Positions 43,131 to 52,222 of a stretch of 64,000 bases of DNA are shown in pieces. How positions within the stretch are numbered: the stretch's first letter is position 1; each line of letters starts with the position of its first letter. A program made the position numbers and the translations under genes. The notes beneath the pieces were generated by a model that saw only the letters and a program-made list of their open reading frames with translations, was not told the DNA's origin and did not search any database. Origin of the DNA: Aureococcus anophagefferens (taxonomy: Eukaryota; Sar; Pelagophyceae; Pelagomonadales; Pelagomonadaceae); NCBI RefSeq assembly GCF_000186865.1, contig NW_008705565.1, positions 62,459 to 126,458 of the forward strand, given 5' to 3'.

Positions 43131-45404
43131 CTAGCGCGCCTGGCAGAGCATCTCGACGAGCTTGAGGGTCTGGGTGCGGCTGAGCTTGGCGTCGAAGTCG
43201 AGAAAATCGCCGAACTTCTCCTGCAAATCGCCGAGGACCGTCTCGGGCGAGTCGCCCGCGTCCGCGGGGACGACGGGGATGAGCTTGCGGTAGGCGGCGC
43301 CCCCGGGCGTCGTGTACTCGATGGCGAGGCGGCTCGGCTTGTAGGAGATGCCGAGGCGCGTCGGCTCCCAGTCCGGGTGCGGCGGCCCGTCGGGCGCGGC
43401 CTCGGGCTTGGCCGCGATGCGCTCCGGCGGCGCGGGCGGCGCGACGGGCGGCGCGGCCGCAAAGACCGGCGGCGCGGCGGCGACGGCGGCGTTGGCCTCG
43501 AGGGCGCCGGTGCCGTCGTCGAGCGCGCGCGCGACGGCGCCGAAGTCGCCGCGCTTCGCGTCCATGGGCCGCGCGCAGACCTGGACCGCGTCGAACGTCG
43601 CCTTGAAGTCGAGCCAGTCCATCCAGAAGAGGCCGTCGTCGGCGAAGGCGTAGCCGAGCGCCGCGGCGACGTCGGGCCGCTCGCGCCACTGGGGCGCCTT
43701 GTCGGACCAGGCGCCGTTCCACTCCGTCGAGTTGCCCCAGGGGTTGCGCGCCTGCACGAGGCGGACGTCGCCGACGGCCGCGACGCGGATGAGGCTGTAG
43801 GCGTGGCGCTCGACGAGGCCGTCGTCCCGGGGCTTCTCGATTTCGTCGCCCGTGATGGACGCGGCCATGATGAAGTTCGACTCGTCGCAGTGCAGCAAGA
43901 AGTCGAACATGGCCGCGTCGCCGAGCGCCTCGGCCGTCTTCCGCGCGTAGAGCGCCTGGGCAGGAAACTGGTGATTCAACGTCGCTTCAACGTGAGTGTT
44001 CCGCGCGCGCGCGTTCCAGGAACAGCATCCACGCTTCGAGAACGCTCCGAGGGACGATCGCTCGTCCGAAAATCAGCCGAAACGAGTGGAAAACGACCGA
44101 GATAGGAGCCTTTGAGGTCGGGAATTGCACACCCCTTTCCTGCTCTGACTGAGCGCCTGGTAGTTGTGGGGGTCCTCGCGGACCTGGGGCATGGAGACCA
44201 TGGACTTGGCCCAGGTTTCGCCGGACCGGTGCCACATCTGGAGGTCCTCGCAGCCCGTGAGCGTGAGCCACGCGAGCACGGGGTAGCCGCCCGACAGCTT
44301 CCCGTAGGACCCCGCGAGCTTCGCGAAGGCCTTCTCGATGAGCAGGATGTACATCTCGTTGCCGTGGGGCTGGCTGAAGAGGGGCCGCGGCGCCTCCCAC
44401 CACTTCTTGGGGCCGCAGGGCACGAGGTCGTCGACGACGACGGACGCGAAGTCGCCGAGCTTCGCGTCGTAGAGCCGGAGGCTGTAGCGGCCGTCGGCCG
44501 TCGGCGCCTTCGTTTCAAATAGCGCCTCCTCGACGAAGCCCGGGAACTCGGCGACGGCGCTCAAAGCGCACAAGAGCCAGCAGTCGCCGAGCGCGCCCTG
44601 CATGATGTCCGACGGTTCGACGCCGTCCCAGAGGTGGACCTCCTCGTCCGGCCCGTGGAGCTTGGACGCGCGGATCCAGCTCGCGCCGCCGACGCTCGGC
44701 TCGTCGAGCGACGCCGGCCCGGCGACGAAGTCCGGGTCGTGGAAGCCGCCGTCGTCGACGTCCTCGTCGTGTTCGCCGGCCGCGTCGCCCGCGGACGGCG
44801 GCTCGCAGGGGTGCACCGTCAGCGCGACGGCGGACCAGTCCGCGCGCTCGGGGCTAAACGCGTCCGTCGGCGCGCTCCCGAAGTAGGACGCGTAGGCGCC
44901 GGACGCGTCGAGGCCCGCGGCGTCGCCGAAGAGCCAGCGCCGCTCCGGGCCGTACCAGAGGTCCTTGCCGTCCTCGGCGTTGTGGTACACGGGCCGCCCG
45001 TTCTCCGCGCGGTCGTCGCACGCGACGTAGCCGCCGGCGATGTTCCCGTAGCGACACTCGACGGCGACGGCCCGCGACGACGCGACCTCGGGCGCCGCGC
45101 GGCCGAACGCGAGGCGCAGCGCGGGCCAGCCGACCCACCGCTTCTCGTGGTAGACGCTCCAGCCGCCGACGACCGTCGCCTCGCCGCCGTTGTAGGCCTT
45201 GCAGCTCTTGCCGCCGCTCTTCTTGCCCACGACCCAGGCGCCGGGCGACCGCTCGTAGAGGTAGAGCCGGTTCTGCTGGCAGTAGTAGGTCGGCCCGCCG
45301 GACTTGCCCACCTCCTTGTAGAGCTCGAAGGTGCCGCAGACCGTGCGGGGCTCGCCGTCGACGACGTCGAGGACGGCGACCTCGGGCGTCGCCGCGAACT
45401 CCAT
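43131..45404 (-). CDS. Calpain-type cysteine protease with introner intron
   Basis: Two exons, 45404-44157 and 43955-43131, 690 residues. The catalytic triad is intact: Cys275 in IMQGALGDCWLLCALSAVA, His467 in LVERHAYSLIRV and Asn487 in VQARNPWGNSTEW, followed by NGAWSDKAPQW. The N-terminal 230 residues contain two or three repeats of a small module (CGTFELYKEVGKSGGPTYYCQQNRLYLYER; CRYGNIAGGYVACDDRAENGRPVYHN) of unknown function. The C-terminus has an Ala/Pro-rich linker and a short helical end. Calpains are calcium-regulated cytosolic proteases; no EF-hand is present here. Removing 43956-44156 rejoins HNYQ to ALYARKTAEAL exactly. Confidence 0.92.
43956..44156 (-). mobile_element. Introner-type intron B, in the calpain gene
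   Basis: 201 bp. In gene direction the host reads CAG|GCGCTC before the element and CCCAG|GCGCTC after it, so GCGCTC is the clear part of the target repeat (neighbouring bases have diverged). Element ends are CAGAGCAGGAAAGG and, at the other side, CAGTTTCCTGCCCAG, still partly inverted. GC donor, AG acceptor. Interior blocks (CACTCGTTTCGGCTGATTTT, GACGAGCGAT, CACGTTGAAGCGACGTTGAA) identify it as the same family as copies A, C and D, and in the same orientation relative to transcription as A. Confidence 0.92.
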
Positions 45405-45530
45405 GCGGTCCGAGGAGGCTGCCGGCGGGCTGCCAAGCTAGAAGGTGGCTGCCGACAAAATCGCAAAATCGATTCTGGCGCGGCAAATTGAGGTGCTCTT
45501 GAATTCAACTTTGTAACTCCCAAAAGCCCC

Positions 45531-45688
45531 AGCGCGCCGATGTGATGGGCTGCATGATCGAGGTTCCCCCTAGGGCGTGGCCCTGGGCTACCTGGGCCCG
45601 TGAAGTGTAACGCCTGTCTCACAGCGCGCCGATGGCGTGCATGATCGACGTGCTCCCGGAGGGCGAGGCCCTGGGCTACCTGGGCCCG
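45531..45688 (+). repeat. Imperfect duplication of the MYND gene start
   Basis: 45531-45600 and 45623-45688 align along their whole length (AGCGCGCCGATG, TGCATGATCGA, CCCTGGGCTACCTGGGCCCG). The downstream copy contains the start of the MYND gene; the upstream copy has small indels and stop codons and is non-coding. The offset is 92 bp. Confidence 0.85.
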
Positions 45689-46666
45689 TCCGAGCTCTGC
45701 GCGCTCATGCACACCTGCGAGGGCTGGCGGAAGCGCGCGGGCTGCAACGCGCTCTGGCGCGCCGTGGCGAAGCGGTCGCCCTTCGTCCGGGCCCTGGAGC
45801 TCGACGACGGCGTCGACTGGCGCCAGATCTGCGCCCACGCGCACGACGGCCCGCGGCCGCCCGTCGCCGGCCGGACCGCGGCGGTCCCGGACCCGGCGGA
45901 CGCGTCGTACGTGCTCGTCGTCGCCGCGCAGCCCATGCGCCGGCCGAACTCGAACCGCGCGGTCGTCCTCGGCGGCGCGCGCGGCCTGCCCGCGGCGGAG
46001 ATCCGCGACGCCTTCGCGGCCGTCGTGCCCGCCGCGGCCATCGCCGAGATCGCACCGACGCGCGCGGTCTTCCGCTCCGACGCGGCCGCGGAGGCGGCCA
46101 CGCGCTTCGACGGCATCTCGCTCCGCGGGCGGCGCCTCCGCGTGCGCCTCGAGGCCGACGACGCCTGGCGCACCGTCGCGTTCCTGCCGCTCGCGTTCCT
46201 CTCGCCCCTCGCGCTGCGCACGGTCGACCGCGTCGACGAAGCGATGCTCCGGGCCGACGAGGCCGGCGCGCGCGTCGTCCGCTTCACGGTCGTCGCCTAC
46301 TCGCGCGCGGGCCTTTTCCAGCCCACGGTCGCGTTCAAGCAGGACCTGCCGCGCGCCGCGTTGGAGGAGGACCCGGCGGCGCAGAAGCTCTTCTGGTCGA
46401 ACGCGCGCTACAACGCGATCGGCACGGCGCCCTCGCTCTACCGCGGCTTCTTCTGCTGGGCCGCCGACGACGTCCGCTGGGGCCACCTTCGCGTCACCAG
46501 ATCTCACCGGTCCGCCGCGTCGTCCTGCGGCTTCTGCGCGCGCGACGCGCTGCGCAAGCTCCGCTGCTGCGAGACGACCTACTTCTGCGACGCCGAGTGC
46601 GCGAGGCAGGCCTGGCTCTTCTCCCACCGGAAGCGCTGCCCGCGCGAGGCGCCGGTTGGTAATTGA
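45632..46666 (+). CDS. F-box-like / MYND zinc-finger protein
   Basis: 344 residues from ATG 45632. The start MACMIDVLPEGEALGYLGPSELCALMHTCEGWRKRAG resembles an F-box. The centre (AVVLGGARGLPAAEIRDAFAAVVPAAAIAEI...ATRFDGISLRGRRLRVRLEA) has the beta-alpha-beta look of an RRM, which I propose only tentatively. The C-terminus is a MYND zinc finger: CGFCARDALRKLRCCETTYFCDAECARQAWLFSHRKRC, with all ligands in place. MYND domains bind proline-rich partners. The TGA stop sits in a TTGAACTTCAAC palindrome-like string. Confidence 0.78.
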   Translation: MACMIDVLPEGEALGYLGPSELCALMHTCEGWRKRAGCNALWRAVAKRSPFVRALELDDGVDWRQICAHAHDGPRPPVAGRTAAVPDPADASYVLVVAAQPMRRPNSNRAVVLGGARGLPAAEIRDAFAAVVPAAAIAEIAPTRAVFRSDAAAEAATRFDGISLRGRRLRVRLEADDAWRTVAFLPLAFLSPLALRTVDRVDEAMLRADEAGARVVRFTVVAYSRAGLFQPTVAFKQDLPRAALEEDPAAQKLFWSNARYNAIGTAPSLYRGFFCWAADDVRWGHLRVTRSHRSAASSCGFCARDALRKLRCCETTYFCDAECARQAWLFSHRKRCPREAPVGN

Positions 46667-46777
46667 ACTTCAACTAAAAACTTTTTAGCGTGCTACAGTC
46701 ATTGGCTGCGGGGCAGCCATGATGAGGTCCACGGCGTCTCCTTAGGGCAGCAGTGCGCAACGCGGCTGTGGGCAGCC

Positions 46778-47749
46778 ATGAACGATGTGGTGCTCGGGCC
46801 CTGGGTCGTGCGGTCGGCCGCGGCGCAGAAGGCGCCGCGCGCCACGAGAAAGCTCACGGTCGTCGCCATCGCCCAGGCGGGCACGGGCGCCGGCGGCTGG
46901 CACGGCCACGGCTGGCACGACGCGCTGCCGCCCGGCGTCGAGCTCTGGCCCGTGGAGCTGCCCGGCCGGGGCTCGCGCATGGACGAGCGCGCCTTCAGGT
47001 CCATGCGGCCCCTCGTCTACGCCCTGGCCGACGGTCTCGCGCCTCTGCTCGACGGGCCCTACGTCGTCGTCGGCCACTCGTTCGGCGCGTGGGTCGCGTA
47101 CGAGCTCGCGCAGGAGCGGTGGCGCCGCGGCGAGACGGTGCCGGAGAAGGTCTACGTGAGCGGCAACCGCGCGCCGTCCCTCGCCGGCGCCGAGCACGAC
47201 GCCGACGCGCTCGCGCCGGAGCTCCACGGGCTCCGGGGCGGCGCGTTCTGGGCCGCGTTCGAGCGGCGCTACGGCGCGAACCCGCAACTCGCCGTGCCGG
47301 CGATCCGCGACTTCGTCGAGGACCTGCTCCTCGCCGACTTCCAGTGCCTCGAGACGTACCGGCCCCTCCGGGGGGACCCGCCGCTGCCCGTGGCGCTCGC
47401 GGCCTGCGGCGCCAAGGGCGACGACCGCTACGGCCGCGACCAGCTCGCGGCGTGGGCGGGGAGCTGCGCGGCCTACGAGGAGGTCTGGTTCGAGACGACG
47501 CACGAGCCCTGGGGCACGCCCCACCGCTACCTGCTGGACGCGCCGGGGCCGCTCCAGCGGTACCTGCGGGCGGATCTCGAAGCCAACGTGCTCCCCAACG
47601 TCGTCGCGCAGAACGCGGTCCCGCCGCACCCGAACGCCGCCGCGCGCGCCGACGACGCGCCCGGGAGCGGCGCGTGCGCCTACGCCGCGCTGGTCGCGGG
47701 CCTCGTCGCGGTCTACGCGGCGACGCTGTACCTCCCCGGCACGGTGTAG
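46778..47749 (+). CDS. Type II thioesterase (alpha/beta-hydrolase) with C-terminal membrane helix
   Basis: 323 residues from ATG 46778. The fold matches the thioesterase II family: WHDALPPGVELWPVELPGRGSRMDE, then the nucleophile elbow VVGHSFGAWVAYELA, the Asp region VALAACGAKGDDRY, and the His in TTHEPWGTPHRYL. Family members edit polyketide or non-ribosomal peptide synthases or release fatty acids. No such synthase lies in this window. A C-terminal extension ends in a membrane helix (CAYAALVAGLVAVYAATLYL), which is not usual and suggests membrane anchoring. Confidence 0.85.
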   Translation: MNDVVLGPWVVRSAAAQKAPRATRKLTVVAIAQAGTGAGGWHGHGWHDALPPGVELWPVELPGRGSRMDERAFRSMRPLVYALADGLAPLLDGPYVVVGHSFGAWVAYELAQERWRRGETVPEKVYVSGNRAPSLAGAEHDADALAPELHGLRGGAFWAAFERRYGANPQLAVPAIRDFVEDLLLADFQCLETYRPLRGDPPLPVALAACGAKGDDRYGRDQLAAWAGSCAAYEEVWFETTHEPWGTPHRYLLDAPGPLQRYLRADLEANVLPNVVAQNAVPPHPNAAARADDAPGSGACAYAALVAGLVAVYAATLYLPGTV

Positions 47750-47779
47750 TACAGCGGCGCGATCGTGGTTTAGGCGCGC

Positions 47780-49544
47780 CTATTGTCGGCCCTCGCGCCG
47801 CTTGAGGACGTGGTAGGCGAGCGTCGCGGCGAGGCTCGTCGAGAGCACGACGGCCGCGCGGCCGAGGCTCGCGGGGACGAAGGGGGCGTGGAAGCCCAGG
47901 GTCTGCTCGTGCTCCCAGACGACGTCGTCGAAGCCCCGGTAGGCGCGGCAGTGGGGCCCGAGCCAGTCGCCCGCGCACGCGCACGCCTTGGCCTCGCACG
48001 CCGACTCGGGCCCGCAGTCCGCGTCGCGCTTGCACTTGCCGCCGCCGACGATCTGGTCGTGGAGGGGCTTCGTCTCGCCGTTGTAGGCGTCGAAGTAGCG
48101 CTCCTTGTGGCCGGCGATGAACTTGGCCGTGGGCTTCGTGTCCGTCGAGCAGCCGACCTTGTGCGTGTCGTCGTCCGGGTTCTGGTAGACGCGGACGTAG
48201 TCGATCTCGTAGAAGGCCGGCAGCATGGCGCAGAGGCCCTCGGGCATGCCGCAGGAGCAGGCCGGGTCCGCGACCTTGCCGATGCAGTCGTAGCACGTGC
48301 AGTCGCAGCCCGGCGGGCACGGCGCGGGGAACCCCCACGTCGACGACACGGCGGTGTTGAGGAGCACGTGCATGGGCTCGTCGGGCATCTTCGCGCCCGT
48401 GAGCTCCAGGGCCTCCGGCGGCAGCTCGAAGATGAGCTCGTCGTCGAGGTACCAGGTGAGGAGCATGCCGTCGGGCTTGGTCTGCCACTCGAGGCGGTAG
48501 ACGTGGAAGTCGTCAAAGTGCTCGTCGCCGATGGGCCGGTTCGCGGAGATGGCGTCGGCCGTGTAGGAGTCGCGCTTCGCCTTGTGCTTGAGCTCCTCGC
48601 CGTAGAAGAAGGCGTTCATGGACACGTTGCGGCCGTACTTGAGGCCCTTCTCGTACCACTGGCCCGGTTGCGGCCGCTTGCCCTCGATGGGCCGGTCGTG
48701 GGGCTTGCCCGGCGCGACCTGGTAGGACGCGCTGAAGTAGGGCTTCTTGAGGCCGTAGTTCATGGTCCCCGTCCCGGGCATGGCCTCGAGTAAATCGATC
48801 TCGGGCGCGCCGCGGCCCGTGTAGCCGTCGAGGCCGAAGTGCGGCTCTGGCTCGCACGCGTTGATCTCCTGCTTGGGCTGGAGGCTCCGGTCGCACGTGT
48901 CGTAGGACCAGGGCCAGATCCAGTCCGTGGACCCGACGTAGGTCGCCCGGGCCAGCGACCCCAACAACCACATCGCGGGCCACAGGCCGCCGACGGCGCC
49001 CGCGCCGGGCAGCTTCGCGCGGACCTCCATGATGCCCCCCGTGAAGCAGAACTTGCCCCAGCCCTGGACCATGCCCGAGCTGTAGGGCTTCCGCCGCTTC
49101 GTCATCACCACGAAGCCCTTGTCGTCCTCCGCGGACTCGAAGCTCGTCGGGCTGTAGCTCGTGGAGATGTTCAACGCGCCGCCGGACGTCGTCACCGCGG
49201 ACGCGTGGTAGAAGTGGAGCGCCATGTTCGTGTAGTCGTTCTTGTTCACGGCCGTCCACCGCGGGTCGTGGCCCTCGTGGAACGTGCGGCCGTCCTACGG
49301 GGCATTCGGCGGTCACGGCGCGTCGAAGGCGAATCGAAAAGCGGGACGCCGCGCGACGCGCCACTTCGAACTCGTCGGAGTAGACGAGGTCGTACTCGTC
49401 GCTGCCGCCGATCTCCGTCGTGCTCTGCGCCGAGCTCGGGCTGTCCGGATCGACCCACCCGGCGCCGCAGGACGTCAGAGCGATGAGCCCGACGACCGCG
49501 CGCGCCCGCCGTCGTCGCGTCCGCCGGGCCGCGGCGGCGCGCAT
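47780..49544 (-). CDS. KRE6/SKN1-family GH16 beta-glucan synthesis protein
   Basis: Two exons, 49544-49365 and 49294-47780, 564 residues. ATG 49544 gives an Arg-rich start and a membrane helix (AVVGLIALTSCGAGW). The 70-bp GT-AG intron (49295-49364) is supported by the restored YDLVYSDEFEDGRTFHEGHDPRWTAV, a strong match to yeast KRE6. The GH16 core has IMEVRAKLPG, LWPAMWLLGSLARATY and the catalytic GRGAPEIDLLEAMPG (ExDxxE form). A Cys-rich insert (CPPGCDCTCYDC), an EGF-like module near the end (CKRDADCGPESACEAKACACAGDWLGPHC) and a second membrane helix follow. KRE6 proteins act in beta-1,6/1,3-glucan assembly; in this alga the target could be storage or wall glucan. Confidence 0.88.
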
Positions 49545-49759
49545 GGGTTTTTTTTTTAGCTGTCGCGCGTCAGATGGCGGTGAGGGGGTTGGCACGGAGC
49601 GCCGGGTTTGCGCGTGCTTGCCGCCGTTGCCGCTGCCGAGCCGCGGCGCCGGTGTCTGCAACTCGATCTGCCCGAAGTGACGTAAACCGCGTCGGCTCCG
49701 CGAGGGAATTTACGGGATTCTCGCGGGGCCTATTTACGGAGGGTTGAGGGAGCGGAGGA

Positions 49760-52047
49760 CTAGTCCTTGATGAGCTTGTAGGCGGCCACGGCCGCCGCGG
49801 ACGGCTTGCCGTGGTCGATCATGAGCTTCAGCTTCCGCGCCTTGGGGAAGTGCGCGGCGCCGCGGTCCTCGTAGACGCCGTACAGCGCGCGCGCGAGCGC
49901 GACGCAGGCGGGCGCGCTGTAGACTTCGCAGCGGTACGCCTTGCGCGTCCGCTTGTGCACCGTGGGGCCGACGACCTTGGCCGGCGTCTCGGTCACGTGG
50001 AAGTCGCCGGCCGCCGCGACGAGGCGGCGGCTCACGAGCGCGTCGCGGAGCGCGACGAGGAAGCCCTGGTCGGACTGGAAGAAGCCGATGCAGAACTTGC
50101 CGTCGCTGATGTAGGACCCGCCGTCGCCCTCGAAGAAGAAGGTGACCATGGCGACGAACTGGTCCGCGGTCATGGCCGCGAACAGGCCGCCGTACCAGGC
50201 GACGTTCGCCGACGTCGACTTGACGGCGTCGGCGGACTTGAGGCGCTTGAGCACGGCGAAGAGCACGTTGCGCGCGTCGTACTGGAGCTGCGTGCCCTCG
50301 TGCCAGGCGATGCCGTAGCCCCGGCCGAGGCAGAGCTTGGCCTCGCGCAAGGCGAGGTTGGCGAGCTGGAGCTGGCGCGCCTTGACGCCGCCGAGGTGCC
50401 AGTGCGTGGCGAGGAAGCGGAGCATCGTGCTGTCGCTGGCCTTGTAGACGACCTTGACGTAGTAGCCGAGGTGCCGGCACGCGAGGATGTGGACGGAGCC
50501 CGTGCCGATCGCGTTCTTCAGCGCGACGAGGAGCTGGATGGAGTGCACCTGGGCAGGACAAGAGTGCGAAATTCCCAACTTCAAAGGCTCCTCTCTCGGC
50601 CGGTTTCCACTCGTTTCGGCTGATTTTTGGACGAGCGATCATCTCTCGGAATGGTCTCGAAGCGTGGATGCTTTTTCCAGAACGGGCGCGCGCGAAACAC
50701 TCACGTTGAAGCGACGTTGAATCACCCTCGTCCCGCCCTGGAGTGCACGCTCAGCACGGCCTCGATCATGAGGCGGGAGGCCATGCCGAAGACCCCCGAG
50801 ACGGTGACGTAGAACGACCCGTCCGCGCAGATGAGCCCAAGCACGTCCACCGGCTTGAGCCGCACCGTGCCCGCGAACCAGTCGGGCAGGCAGATGCCGC
50901 CGGACCCGAGGCGGGGCTGCGCCAGCGCCGCCGCCGCGACGCACGTCATCCAGACCTGCCACAGGGCGCCGCCCTTGCCGCGCCGCGCGTCGCCCTTCTC
51001 CTGCGTGAGCTCCTCGGGCACGTCGACCTTGTAGCGGCGCGCCTTCGTCCGCACCAGCGGGATGAAGGCGGCGGCGGCGGCGGCGACGGCGGCGGCCTCG
51101 ACCGTCGCCGAGCGGACGACGCGGACGACGCGGAGCAGCGGCGTCGGCGTCCACTGCGTCGCGTCGTCGCCGCCCGGCGGCAGGCCGAAGCTGGGCGCCG
51201 CGTCGTAGCCGCCGGGGACCGCCGGCCGCGACGCGGCGAGCTCGTTGCCGAGGTCGCGCCGGTGCTTCGCCCAGCCGCCGTCGGGCGCGGACGGCTTCTT
51301 CCGCCCGTCCGGCGCCACGGCCGCTTCCTCGTCGTCGTCCTCCGACTCCAGCGCCGCGTCGTCCTGCGGCGCCGCCGGCGCCTCCTCGTCCATGGCGTCC
51401 GGCGCCGCCGGCGGGTCGTCCTCGTCCATGGCGCCCGTCGCCGCCGGCGCCGCGTTGCCGCGGGCCTCGTCCGCGAGCTGCGCGGCCTCCGCCGCCGCCT
51501 CCTTAGCCGTCGCGCGCGTCACGCGGGGCGCGGGCGGCGACTCCAACGCCGCGGTGAGCGGCGGGTCCGGCGCCGCGTCGCGCGGTCGCTTCGCCGGCGG
51601 GGCCTGGCCCGGCGACGCGCGCCGCGGCGCGAGGACCTCGCGGAGCGGCTGCCGGGCCGCCTGCCGGGCCATCTGCTCGCGCGTGGCCGCGGTCAGCTGG
51701 TCCTCCTCGACGATCGCGGCCACGAGGGACTCGAGGATCTGGGCCTTGTCCGGCGCGATCAACGTCACCGACGCCAGCGCCGAGATGACGCCGGCGAGGC
51801 TGGAGTCGGCCGCCGCCGGCGTCGCGCGGTCCGGGGCGTCGTAGAAGTCGCACAGCAGGCCGAGGTCGACGAGCGCGCCCAGCGTCGCGCGGACGACCGT
51901 GACGGGGGCGCCGACGTCGCGCGCGATGTCGCTGGACGACTTGCAGTCGTCGCCGTCGCCGCCGACGACGGCCTCGTAGGCGTTGCGCTCGAGTGCGCTA
52001 AGTTTTGGCATTGGCGCCGGGTCCGTGTCCTCGTCCATGTTCTCCAT
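49760..52047 (-). CDS. Winged-helix / two-domain LAGLIDADG protein with introner intron
   Basis: Two exons, 52047-50749 and 50548-49760, 695 residues, ATG 52047 (MENMDEDTD). Residues about 13-70 form a winged helix (LERNAYEAVVGG, SSSDIARDVGAPVTVVRATLGALVDLGLL). A long disordered, acidic and Ala/Pro-rich region follows. From about 385 the chain matches double-motif LAGLIDADG homing endonucleases: LGLICADGSFYVTV (Asp409), MIEAVLSVHSIQLLVALKNAIGTGSVHI and KARQLQLANLALREAK, then FVAMVTFFFEGDGGSYISDGKFCIGFFQSDQGFLVAL (Asp575). Both catalytic acids are present. The intron 50549-50748 cuts the first domain; removing it joins LS to VHSIQ without change. Whether it still cleaves DNA or has become a host regulator is unknown. 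I know no described protein with this architecture. Confidence 0.8.
50549..50748 (-). mobile_element. Introner-type intron C (inverse orientation), in the LAGLIDADG gene
   Basis: 200-bp intron between direct repeats GTGCACTCCA (gene direction; 50748-50739 and 50548-50539). The inserted part (192 bp counted from an 8-bp repeat) is the same length as copy A and very similar to it, but copy A-like sequence reads on the plus strand while the host gene is on the minus strand. In gene direction it starts CAGGGCGGGACGAG and ends CTTGTCCTGCCCAG. The GT donor comes from the target repeat and AG from the element end. So the element provides a usable 3' splice site at either end. Confidence 0.93.
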
Positions 52048-52222
52048 GGTCCCTACGGCGCCCGCGCGCGACGTTCCGCTGGCCCAGACGCTCTTGGCCA
52101 AACGGCAACGTCCTCTTCACGAAACCGCGAAGCGCATCGTGCGGTCACCGTGCGCCTCAACTCTAACGCCGATTACTTTCGATGGCGCTGCCCGCCCGAG
52201 ACGGTTAACGCTGCCCGCCGAG

